Part shown: piece after piece, positions 7,316-14,174 of the stretch
Layout: the number at the start of each line of letters is the position of its first letter
How positions within the stretch are numbered: the stretch's first letter is position 1
From: Scybalousia_A sp964626385
GTDB taxonomy: Bacteria; Bacteroidota; Bacteroidia; Bacteroidales; P3
Assembly: GCA_964626385.1 (NCBI GenBank)
Contig: CAZVEO010000059.1
Span: 1 to 15,279, forward strand
Direction: 5' to 3'
DNA: 15,279 nucleotides
Translations under genes and position numbers: made by a program
The notes under the pieces: generated by a model
The model's database searches: none
Seen by the model: the letters and a program-made list of their open reading frames with translations, nothing else
Told to the model about the DNA's origin: nothing

Positions 7316-8647
7316 ATGCTTACTTATTTAAAAAATGCTACTCTTACCTCTTCTTTAATAAAAGGTTTTGAGGGTCAAAAGAAAAATATCCTTATTGAAG
7401 ATGAATATATAAAAGAAGTCTCCGATAGGGATATTTCTTTATCAGAGAATGTTGAAGTTATAGATTGTGAAGGTCTGTTGGTTCTGCCCGGAGTAATAGA
7501 TGCACACGTACATTTTAGACAACCGGGAGCGGAATATAAAGCAGATATGCTTAGCGAAAGTATGGCGGCTTTAGCAGGAGGAGTAACCACTGTGTTTGAT
7601 ATGCCAAACAATATCCCCGTCATAATTACAAAATCTTTATTGGAGGAAAAACTTACCTTGTGTAGACAAAATATGTTGTGCAATTATGCTTTGTATCTAG
7701 GGCTAACTAATGACAACATAAGCGAGGCTATACATACGGATAGAAATAGTATAGTCGGTTTAAAACTCTTCCTTGGTTCTTCAACGGGCAATATGTTAGT
7801 AGATAAGCAAGAAAGTATTATAAATCTTTTTAAAAATTCTCCTTTTATTGTTACTGCTCACTGTGAGGATGAACAAAGAATAAAAGCCAATACCCTTAAA
7901 TACAAACAACTACCAACCTTACCTTATAATATACACAGCCTTATAAGAGATGAACAGGTGTGTTATAAGAGCAGTGCCTATGCCATAGATTTGGCAAAAA
8001 AATATGGTACGCAATTTCATTTGGCTCATCTGACAACTGCCAAAGAAGTAACATTATTAAGTAATGAAAAAATAGAAAACAAACATATAACCTCCGAGGT
8101 AAGTCCAAATCATTTGTTTTTTTGTCAAGAAGACTACAAACAATTGGGTAATTTAATAAAGTGCAATCCTGCTATAAAAACCTCTGAAGATAGACGACTT
8201 CTAAGACAAGCTTTAAAGGAAGGTTATATAGATATGGTTGCAACAGACCACGCCCCACACCTAAGACAAGAGAAGCAACAACCTTATTTTCAGGCACCAT
8301 CTGGTATTCCTTCTGTACAATTTTCTTTACTTATGATGCTGCAGATAGCAAAGCAAGAGGGGTGGGACTTATCCCTAATACCGGAAAAAATGTCTGCAAA
8401 TCCTGCTAAACGCTTCAATATAAAAAAACGAGGTTTTATAAAGGAAGGTTATTTTGCTGATTTGGTTTTTGTAAAGTTAGGACAAAAAACAAAAGTTTAT
8501 AAAAACAATATACTTTCCAAATGCAAATGGTCTCCTTTGGAAGGGTATGTTTTTGATAATAGTATAGTAATGACAATGCTTAATGGCAAAATTGTTGCTG
8601 AGAATGGAGTAATAAACGAATATTCTTGTAAACCAATACAAGTATAA
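7316..8647 (+). CDS. pyrC: Dihydroorotase
   Basis: A 443-residue amidohydrolase that interconverts N-carbamoyl-aspartate and dihydroorotate, the third step of de novo pyrimidine synthesis, in the cytoplasm. Metal-site motifs are in order: DAHVHFRQPG (His64, His66, with substrate-binding Arg68), GLKLFLGSS with Lys150 as the probable carboxylated lysine bridging two zincs, TAHCED (His182), FHLAHLTTAKE (His235/His238), and VATDHAPH (Asp311, catalytic base). NPAKRF and GYFADLVFV near the end are normal for the family. Length and Lys150 fit the long bacterial dihydroorotase or hydantoinase-like group found in Bacteroidota. The ATG begins 3 bases after the zinc-ribbon stop without its own SD, which suggests translational coupling. 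No other pyr gene is nearby. Allantoinase or dihydropyrimidinase are the main alternatives but fit the motifs less well. Confidence 0.93.
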   Translation: MLTYLKNATLTSSLIKGFEGQKKNILIEDEYIKEVSDRDISLSENVEVIDCEGLLVLPGVIDAHVHFRQPGAEYKADMLSESMAALAGGVTTVFDMPNNIPVIITKSLLEEKLTLCRQNMLCNYALYLGLTNDNISEAIHTDRNSIVGLKLFLGSSTGNMLVDKQESIINLFKNSPFIVTAHCEDEQRIKANTLKYKQLPTLPYNIHSLIRDEQVCYKSSAYAIDLAKKYGTQFHLAHLTTAKEVTLLSNEKIENKHITSEVSPNHLFFCQEDYKQLGNLIKCNPAIKTSEDRRLLRQALKEGYIDMVATDHAPHLRQEKQQPYFQAPSGIPSVQFSLLMMLQIAKQEGWDLSLIPEKMSANPAKRFNIKKRGFIKEGYFADLVFVKLGQKTKVYKNNILSKCKWSPLEGYVFDNSIVMTMLNGKIVAENGVINEYSCKPIQV

Positions 8648-8733
8648 TAAACTAACTTTGTAACTTAATAATTTTTAAATATCTTAACCCACTCCTCTTT
8701 TTTTACTTTTTTTGCAAAATTTTATAAAAACAT

Positions 8734-8764
8734 TTTGGTAGTTTTAGAATTATTTATAAATTTG
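8734..8764 (+). promoter_or_regulatory. Bacteroidota-type promoter of the two-gene exported-protein operon
   Basis: TTTG (8734-8737) and TAAATTTG (8757-8764, consensus TAnnTTTG) are separated by exactly 19 bases, the best match to the Bacteroidota housekeeping promoter in this window. The RNA should start near 8770. This rules out a start at the TTG at 8735, which lies in the -33 box, and supports the ATG at 8813. Confidence 0.75.
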
Positions 8765-8800
8765 TCACGGTTAAGTATAAACTATAATAAAAAACAAAAA

Positions 8801-8807
8801 GAGGAGG
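8801..8807 (+). promoter_or_regulatory. Strong Shine-Dalgarno sequence
   Basis: GAGGAGG lies 5 bases before the ATG at 8813. It decides the start of this gene, and it is unusual here: nearly all other starts in the window have no SD-like sequence. Confidence 0.8.
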
Positions 8808-8812
8808 CTATT

Positions 8813-10090
8813 ATGAAAAAAACATTTCTACCATTTTTAATTATTTGCTTTGTGTTATTGTGTCCGCGAGCAAAAACTTTGGCACAAATGCAATCTCTTG
8901 CAAGTCCTTCTACAGAAAGGGAGATTGCTAATACATCGTCTTTTATACCAATAAAATCGTTAGCAATAAGTAGTAATGAGATTGTTACTTTGTGTAGTAA
9001 AAGTATATGGCCACCAAGTGCTTCAATATTTGGCAAAACAAAAAACGGCACACAAAATATAGATATTGCCTTTACAATAGGAAACTCTATATTAGATTTT
9101 GATTGTTATCAACATGGTCAAACAATGTTTTTTTGTGGAAGTAATGCTGGCATCGGTTTTATTGGATGGGAAGAAATAGATTCTTTATTTTCTTCCAATA
9201 CTATTACGAGTAGGAGATTTGATTTGGTCCCAATACGAAGTGTACAAAAAATTTATTACTATGAAGATGGTACTGACAAAAAATTGGCTTTAATAGGAGA
9301 TGATAGATATTTTATTGATTTTAATTTTTCTGCTGTCAATGGTAAAGTTTATACATCTAACAATAAGTTATTAGATATTGCCATTACAGATGATTATGTT
9401 GTTATTTTGGGACAGGTTAATGACTCTTCATTTGTTCTATATGATCATGAAAAAACAGATATTTCTAATTATAAAGGCTTTACATTTATGACACCACAAC
9501 TAAGAGTTTATGATAATGATATTAAATATCATTTAACAGAGTTAAATTCTAATCAGGTTATGGTTGCTTTTTCATTAGAAGATAATCGTAATGAACATTG
9601 TATTATAGATTTAAATTCTTTTGCTTTCTCAATAGTAGACGACCAACAGACCATAACGGACATAGGGAAGCCTATTGTGGTTGATTTGGAATATGAACAA
9701 GCGACTAATACTGTCCTTTGTTTAACAAAGAATACGAGTTTTGGAGAAGGGTATATTTATAGAGTGAAACCATTTGCTGGAGGTATTTACTCTGCAGACG
9801 GTCTTATTCCTAAACAAGCTATGAAATTAGTTAATTTAGCAGATTATGATAACGATTATTTCTTAGCACTAGGTACAGATACGGATAGCAATTTATACTT
9901 TTTTGATAAAAAGAAATGGACAATGACTCCATATAATTGTTTTATACACGAAAAATGTGATTTGGATATAATTCACGGTGTAATACCTAATACGACTGAA
10001 ACATACTCACATATTTTACCTATAAATATTCAATCTACAACTATAAGTTTTCAACCTACAACAAACCTGTGGGATACGATTTGTAATTAA
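8813..10090 (+). CDS. Exported protein of unknown function, beta-rich
   Basis: I do not recognise a family. The start is the ATG at 8813, supported by the SD at 8801-8807 and a promoter at 8734-8764, giving 425 residues. Residues 1-24 form a type I signal peptide (MKK, hydrophobic core FLPFLIICFVLL, then KTLA before Gln25). The Cys at 17 is not in a lipobox, so a lipoprotein is unlikely. The mature part alternates short hydrophobic strands with Gly/Asn/Asp turns (for example KKLALIGDDRYFIDF, ITDDYVVILGQVNDSSFVLYD, YFLALGTDTDSNLYFFDKKKW). This recalls WD/Kelch-like beta-propeller blades, but no repeat register is firm. There is no T9SS sorting domain at the C-terminus, which ends WDTICN. It is followed after 27 bases by a T9SS cargo gene and is probably co-transcribed, so the two may be exported partners. 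Propeller folding is inference only. Confidence 0.8.
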   Translation: MKKTFLPFLIICFVLLCPRAKTLAQMQSLASPSTEREIANTSSFIPIKSLAISSNEIVTLCSKSIWPPSASIFGKTKNGTQNIDIAFTIGNSILDFDCYQHGQTMFFCGSNAGIGFIGWEEIDSLFSSNTITSRRFDLVPIRSVQKIYYYEDGTDKKLALIGDDRYFIDFNFSAVNGKVYTSNNKLLDIAITDDYVVILGQVNDSSFVLYDHEKTDISNYKGFTFMTPQLRVYDNDIKYHLTELNSNQVMVAFSLEDNRNEHCIIDLNSFAFSIVDDQQTITDIGKPIVVDLEYEQATNTVLCLTKNTSFGEGYIYRVKPFAGGIYSADGLIPKQAMKLVNLADYDNDYFLALGTDTDSNLYFFDKKKWTMTPYNCFIHEKCDLDIIHGVIPNTTETYSHILPINIQSTTISFQPTTNLWDTICN

Positions 10091-10117
10091 ATAATAACCA
10101 ATAAAAACAATACAACG

Positions 10118-11149
10118 ATGAAAAAGATTATCATGATAGTAGTTACAATATTTTTAATAAATATGATAGCGATAGGTCAATGTTATCAGAGGCCTAATGG
10201 AAGTAGATATTTAACACAGAATGATTACGGTATATATCTTAATTTAGAAGCACCTTCAACGATTTCATTAGAAAATATGTATTATACAAATTCTATAAAT
10301 GTATATGATATTGCTCAACCTCATTATAGTGATTCATTACTGACAATAGTTGGAGTATCAGCGTTACTCTGGTGGCATGACTATAGGAGTATGGATGGTT
10401 ATTTCTGTATAGCTGATACAAATTTTTATATACACAGATTTGTAAAAATTCCAAGTTCTATCTATGATGACTGTAATTACACAGAAGTATTTTTTGAAGA
10501 ACCAATAAATGTATATGGTAGGTTTATGGCTATATGGGACAACCCTAAACCTCGCGGATATGGAAGTTTGGACTATAATTATGATAGTAATAACCCTGAC
10601 TTTGTGTGGAACAAATCCGGTATTCATGTCATGAATGCTAATAATGAACGAATTCCTTACGATTATAATTCGTATTTCAGGCGTCTTAGTATAGATATGA
10701 CGGACAATAGACTTCTTTGTTGGTTTGATTGGACTCCATTTGATACGACTATTTTTTTTGAAGTACGAGTAGGAACTCTTCCGGGTACTGTATCTCCCAG
10801 TATCAGTGAAGAAAGAATATCTGCTTATTTATTTCCTATCTTCGGGGAGTTGGATACTACTTTGCAATGTATTGGAAGTAGACAAAATGAGTCGGAAATT
10901 AAAGGAGTATCTATGGTGGAGAAATATACAAATGTTTTTCCAAACCCTGCTATAGATGAGGTAAATGTGCAGTGTTCTTTCAGAATCAAAGATATAGAGA
11001 TATATAATATATTGGGAGAGCAAGTATTAAGCAAGGAAGTAAATGGTTATAATACAAAAATAAACACTTCTTCTTTACCAAAAGGCAATTATATCCTTAG
11101 AGTAAAAACAAACAGTGGCACAACAAACAACAAATTAGTAGTAGAATAA
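10118..11149 (+). CDS. T9SS-secreted protein of unknown function with a type A C-terminal sorting domain
   Basis: The 343-residue product starts with a signal peptide (about 1-20, MKKIIMIVVTIFLINMIAIG before Gln21). It ends with a clear type IX secretion sorting domain at about 268-343: NVFPNPAIDEVNV (272-284), the KDIEIYNILGEQVL strand (291-304), SSLPKGNYILRV (318-329), and NNKLVVE at the end. Such domains send the protein across the outer membrane via the T9SS, where the domain is usually removed and the cargo anchored or released. The middle (about 22-260) is rich in Tyr, Trp and Asp, looks beta-structured and matches no family I know. It follows the 8813-10090 gene after 27 bases with no terminator between them and has no SD. 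The 11186-11218 hairpin closes the operon. Its passenger role (enzyme, adhesin or structural) is unknown. Confidence 0.88.
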   Translation: MKKIIMIVVTIFLINMIAIGQCYQRPNGSRYLTQNDYGIYLNLEAPSTISLENMYYTNSINVYDIAQPHYSDSLLTIVGVSALLWWHDYRSMDGYFCIADTNFYIHRFVKIPSSIYDDCNYTEVFFEEPINVYGRFMAIWDNPKPRGYGSLDYNYDSNNPDFVWNKSGIHVMNANNERIPYDYNSYFRRLSIDMTDNRLLCWFDWTPFDTTIFFEVRVGTLPGTVSPSISEERISAYLFPIFGELDTTLQCIGSRQNESEIKGVSMVEKYTNVFPNPAIDEVNVQCSFRIKDIEIYNILGEQVLSKEVNGYNTKINTSSLPKGNYILRVKTNSGTTNNKLVVE

Positions 11150-11184
11150 AAGAATAGCCTTTGGTACTATACTATATTTACGGT

Positions 11185-11219
11185 AAAAGCAACGGAACTT
11201 TTGAGTATCCGTTGCTTTA
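11185..11219. terminator. Bidirectional terminator between the T9SS cargo gene and infC
   Basis: AAAGCAACGGA (11186-11196) and TCCGTTGCTTT (11208-11218) form a perfect 11-bp stem with an 11-base loop, placed between two convergent stop codons. The arms end in A/T tracts (TTTT follows on the minus strand), so the hairpin can stop transcription from both sides. It occupies the place where rpmI would begin in the usual infC operon. Confidence 0.8.
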
Positions 11220-11234
11220 GGTGTTTGCAATATT

Positions 11235-11801
11235 TTATTTCTTTTTGATAGGTGTTATTATCATCATCATTTTTTTACCCTCTAACTTAGGCATCATTTC
11301 AGGTTTTCCGTATTCCAAAAGAGCGTCTGCAAATTTAAGAAGTTTTTCTTCTCCTTGCTCTTTATACACAATTGTTCTACCTTTGAAAAAAACCTCTACC
11401 TTGACCTTATTGCCTTCTGATAGAAAACGTTGAGCATGTTTTAATTTAAAGTCAAAATCGTGGTCATCCGTTTGAGGTCCGAGCCTTATTTCTTTCACAG
11501 ACATTTTGGCTGATTTGGCTTTGCGTTCTTTTTCCTTTTTCTTTTGTTCGTAAAGGAACTTTTGATAGTCCATAATTTTACAAACAGGCGGGTTCGCGTT
11601 TGGTGAGATTTTTACCAAATCAAAACCCTCGTCATAAGCCATTTTTAGAGCTTCTTTTATGCTACATATCTTTGGTTCAAACCCCTCTCCAACTACTCTA
11701 ACTACAGGGTCTTTTATGAACTCGTTAATTTGATGTGCTGGCTCTTCTTTTCTTTGTTGCCTTCTATCAAATTGCCTTCTTTGTTGATTTTGTGTTTCTA
11801 T
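11235..11801 (-). CDS. infC: Translation initiation factor IF-3, with probable AUA start codon
   Basis: IF-3 binds the 30S subunit, blocks 50S joining and checks start-codon pairing. Reading from the ATG at 11642 would give only 135 residues and lose half the N-domain. The frame is open further upstream and carries the expected family sequence (INEFIKDPVVRVVGEGFEPK, then IKEALKMAYDEGFDLVKISP and PPVCKIMDYQKF). An in-frame TAG at 11814-11816 limits it. Between that stop and the core there is no ATG, GTG or TTG; ATA at 11799-11801 lies 8 bases after AGGAGG (11810-11815). That start gives 188 residues, a normal length, with a Gln/Arg-rich tail (2-20) before the N-domain. E. coli infC uses AUU, and rare start codons there allow IF-3 to repress its own synthesis; the same logic is likely here. 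It lies 64 bases after thrS. rpmI and rplT do not follow. Confidence 0.9.
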   Translation of the reverse strand: METQNQQRRQFDRRQQRKEEPAHQINEFIKDPVVRVVGEGFEPKICSIKEALKMAYDEGFDLVKISPNANPPVCKIMDYQKFLYEQKKKEKERKAKSAKMSVKEIRLGPQTDDHDFDFKLKHAQRFLSEGNKVKVEVFFKGRTIVYKEQGEEKLLKFADALLEYGKPEMMPKLEGKKMMMIITPIKKK

Positions 11802-11809
11802 AACTCTAT

Positions 11810-11815
11810 CCTCCT
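11810..11815 (-). promoter_or_regulatory. Strong Shine-Dalgarno sequence deciding the infC start
   Basis: On the minus strand AGGAGG precedes the ATA at 11801-11799 with an 8-base spacer. The in-frame TAG stop overlaps the SD (TAGGAGG), so the start must lie downstream of it. With no standard start codon available before the conserved core, this fixes the AUA as the best start. Confidence 0.75.
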
Positions 11816-11865
11816 AAATTTTTTTGATTATTATTTAAATAAAATTATTCTTAATTATCAGGTTG

Positions 11866-13803
11866 TTAGCCTGCAAGTTCTTTTTTTACTTCTTCATTAA
11901 CAAGTTTTGCAAAATCTTCTATGCTCATACTTCCTTTATCGCCCACATATTTTTCACGTACAGATACTGTACCTTCTGTTTGCTCTTTTTCTCCGATAAT
12001 AAGCATATATTTGATTTTCTTTATTTCTGCATCTCTTACTTTTCTGCCCGTTTTTTCGTTTCTGTTATCTACTCCGCCTCTAAGTCCCGCGCTTTCCAAA
12101 GTTTTTTTGATTTGATTTGCATACTGTTCATATTTTTCACTTATAGGCAATATAATAAATTGGTCAGGAGTAAGCCAAAGAGGAAATTCTCCTGCAGTGT
12201 GTTCCAATAATACTGCTACAAATCTTTCCATACTACCAAAAGGAGCGCGATGTATCATAACAGGTCTATGTTTTTGATTATCTGCACCTGTATATTCCAA
12301 GCCAAATCTTTCTGGTAGATTATAATCAACTTGTATTGTGCCGAGTTGCCATTTCCTTCCTAAAGCATCCTTTACCATAAAGTCAAGCTTTGGTCCATAA
12401 AATGCCGCTTCTCCTACCTCGGTAATAGTTTTCAATCCCTTTTCTTCGGTGGATTCTATTATTGCCCTTTCCGCTTTTTCCCATACTTCGTCAGAACCTA
12501 TGTATTTTTCTTTGTTGTTAGGATCCCTCAACGAAATTTGAGCAATATAATCTTCAAATTTTAGGGTTTTGAATATATATAATATGATATCTATTACTTT
12601 ACAAAATTCGTCTTTGAGTTGCTCTGGAGTGCAAAAAATATGAGCATCGTCTTGAGTGAAGCATCTAACACGAGTCAGTCCGTGTAATTCACCGCTCATT
12701 TCGTATCTATAAACTGTTCCAAATTCTGCCAATCTGCAAGGCAAATCTTTGTAAGATTTTGGAGATAAACGATATATTTCACAATGATGAGGACAATTCA
12801 TAGGTTTAAGCATATACTCCTCACCTTCGTTTGGTGTTTTTATAATTTGAAAAGAATCTTTTCCATATTTTTGATAATGTCCACTTGTTTTATACAAATT
12901 GACATTACCTATATGAGGAGTAATAACTTGTTGATAACCATATTGTTTTTGTACTTTGGCAAGAAACTCTTGCAACCTGTTTCTTAAATCCGTACCCTTT
13001 GGTAACCACAAAGGTAAGCCCGCTCCAACATTTTGAGAAAAAGCGAACAATTCCATATCTTTGCCAAGTTTTCTGTGGTCTCGTTTCTTTGCCTCTTCTA
13101 AAAGAGCGAGATATTCATCCAAATCTTTTTTCTTAGGGAAAGAAATAGCATATAAACGGGTAAGTTGCTCTCTGTGTTCATCTCCTCTCCAATATGCACC
13201 TGCTAAAGAAGTTATTTTAAAAGCTTTAATAGGAGAAAAATCTATCAAATGAGGTCCTCTACAAAGGTCTATAAAATCTCCACTTTCATAAAAAGTTATT
13301 GTTCCATCTTGCAAAGCTTCAATAAGTTCTATTTTGTATTTTTCTCCTCTTTTTGAGAAAAAGTCCAAAGCTTCTTTTTTACTGACCTCTCTGCGTATGA
13401 GTTTAGTACCATCTTTAACTAATTCTTTCATCTTTTCCTCTATTTTAGGAAAATCTTCTGTTGAGAGTACTTGGTTTCCAAAATCTATATCATAGTAAAA
13501 ACCATTTTCAATAGCAGGTCCTATACCAAACTTCGCATCTGGGTATAAAGATTGTATTGCCGATGCCAATAGGTGAGCAGAAGAGTGCCAGAAAGTTTTC
13601 TTTCCCTCTTCATCATTCCATGTATTAAGTTTAAGTGTGCAATCTTTTGTTATAGGCCTGTTCAATTCGGTAACTTGTCCGTCTATGGTAGCAGAAAGTA
13701 CATTTCTTGCCAATCCTTCACTAATACTTTTGGCTACTTCCAAAGAAGTTATACCTTCGCTATATTGTTTTACACTACCGTCAGGTAAGGTTATGTTTAT
13801 CAT
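11866..13803 (-). CDS. thrS: Threonine-tRNA ligase
   Basis: A 645-residue class II aminoacyl-tRNA synthetase that charges tRNA(Thr). The domains are in the expected order: TGS (about 1-61); the editing domain with HSSAH (His73, His77) and CRGPH (Cys181, His185) that removes mischarged serine; the catalytic core from about 245; and the anticodon-binding domain from about 545. The catalytic zinc ligands are Cys337 (KPMNCPHH), His388 (DDAHIF) and His518 (MIHRAPFG). Motif 2 is YRYEMSGELHGLTRVR (365-380); motif 3 is the HRAPFGSMERF segment. All key residues are present, so the enzyme should be active with editing. The start is the ATG at 13803; no SD is seen. A -7 box lies upstream (13872-13879). 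It is the first gene of a thrS-infC unit and is divergent from the lipoprotein gene. Confidence 0.97.
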   Translation of the reverse strand: MINITLPDGSVKQYSEGITSLEVAKSISEGLARNVLSATIDGQVTELNRPITKDCTLKLNTWNDEEGKKTFWHSSAHLLASAIQSLYPDAKFGIGPAIENGFYYDIDFGNQVLSTEDFPKIEEKMKELVKDGTKLIRREVSKKEALDFFSKRGEKYKIELIEALQDGTITFYESGDFIDLCRGPHLIDFSPIKAFKITSLAGAYWRGDEHREQLTRLYAISFPKKKDLDEYLALLEEAKKRDHRKLGKDMELFAFSQNVGAGLPLWLPKGTDLRNRLQEFLAKVQKQYGYQQVITPHIGNVNLYKTSGHYQKYGKDSFQIIKTPNEGEEYMLKPMNCPHHCEIYRLSPKSYKDLPCRLAEFGTVYRYEMSGELHGLTRVRCFTQDDAHIFCTPEQLKDEFCKVIDIILYIFKTLKFEDYIAQISLRDPNNKEKYIGSDEVWEKAERAIIESTEEKGLKTITEVGEAAFYGPKLDFMVKDALGRKWQLGTIQVDYNLPERFGLEYTGADNQKHRPVMIHRAPFGSMERFVAVLLEHTAGEFPLWLTPDQFIILPISEKYEQYANQIKKTLESAGLRGGVDNRNEKTGRKVRDAEIKKIKYMLIIGEKEQTEGTVSVREKYVGDKGSMSIEDFAKLVNEEVKKELAG

Positions 13804-13871
13804 ACTCTTTTATTTTAACTCTCTGTACATAAGTCATAATACTCTACTCATAGATACTATGATTATTTGTG

Positions 13872-13879
13872 CAAAGTTA
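13872..13879 (-). promoter_or_regulatory. Probable -7 box of the thrS promoter
   Basis: On the minus strand TAACTTTG matches the Bacteroidota -7 consensus TAnnTTTG about 70 bases upstream of the thrS ATG. A matching TTTG -33 box is not evident, so confidence is moderate. The leader would be about 60 bases; I see no T-box or other leader structure. Confidence 0.45.
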
Positions 13880-13970
13880 CAACTTTTTTTATAGTTAGAA
13901 TTTTTTTTGCCTATTTTTATAATATGTGTTCTATTCTTTTAATAAGAAATTAACTGTTTGTAAAAATTTT

Positions 13971-13997
13971 TTCATTAAAAATGCGTTTTCTAATGAA
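13971..13997. repeat. Short inverted repeat upstream of the lipoprotein gene
   Basis: TTCATTA (13971-13977) and TAATGAA (13991-13997) are perfect 7-bp inverted repeats with a 13-base spacer, 15 bases before the lipoprotein ATG. It could be an RNA hairpin near the ribosome entry site, or chance in AT-rich DNA. No convincing promoter box was found for this gene. Confidence 0.3.
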
Positions 13998-14012
13998 GTA
14001 GAATTAAATATT

Positions 14013-14174
14013 ATGAATAGAAAAGTATTATTGGGTTGTTTCTTGTTATCAGTTTTGATATTTGTTTCTTGCGATGGTGATTGTTTTGAGCAAGATGGTA
14101 AAAACTATAAAAATTATAAAGAAAAAGTGGCTCCGGGTACTCAGCCCGTTACAACAAACGATAGTGAGTGCTAA
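14013..14174 (+). CDS. Small lipoprotein, 53 residues
   Basis: The chosen start is the ATG at 14013. The open frame reaches further upstream without a credible start, and the signal peptide begins exactly here. Residues 1-20 are a lipoprotein signal (MNRKV, hydrophobic stretch LLGCFLLSVLIFV, then SC), with Cys20 as the lipidation site in IFVSC, a form common in Bacteroidota. The mature part is only 34 residues (DGDCFEQDG start, KNYKNYKEKV repeat-like piece, TNDSEC end), hydrophilic with two further cysteines. Acidic residues after Cys20 could fit a surface-export signal, but that is inference. Its TAA stop (14172-14174) shares its last A with the ATG of the LRR gene. This small protein resembles the front end and linker of a surface LRR lipoprotein, so it may be either a coupled partner or one half of a split gene. 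Confidence 0.65.
   Translation: MNRKVLLGCFLLSVLIFVSCDGDCFEQDGKNYKNYKEKVAPGTQPVTTNDSEC

Noticed and set aside
8653..8660. TAACTTTG just after pyrC as a second promoter
   Set aside because: It has no -33 box at the right distance and a much better promoter lies at 8734-8764 for the same gene.
8735..8812. Longer start for the exported protein from TTG at 8735, adding 26 residues
   Set aside because: The TTG lies inside the -33 promoter box, the added residues would sit in front of a normal signal peptide, and the ATG at 8813 has a strong SD.
11150..11234. Remnant of rpmI or rplT downstream of infC
   Set aside because: The 85 bases between the two stops are filled by the terminator hairpin and show no ribosomal-protein-like frame.
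13926..14012. Upstream extension of the small lipoprotein frame
   Set aside because: The ATG at 14013 begins a complete lipoprotein signal peptide; the extra residues would bury it and have no supported start.
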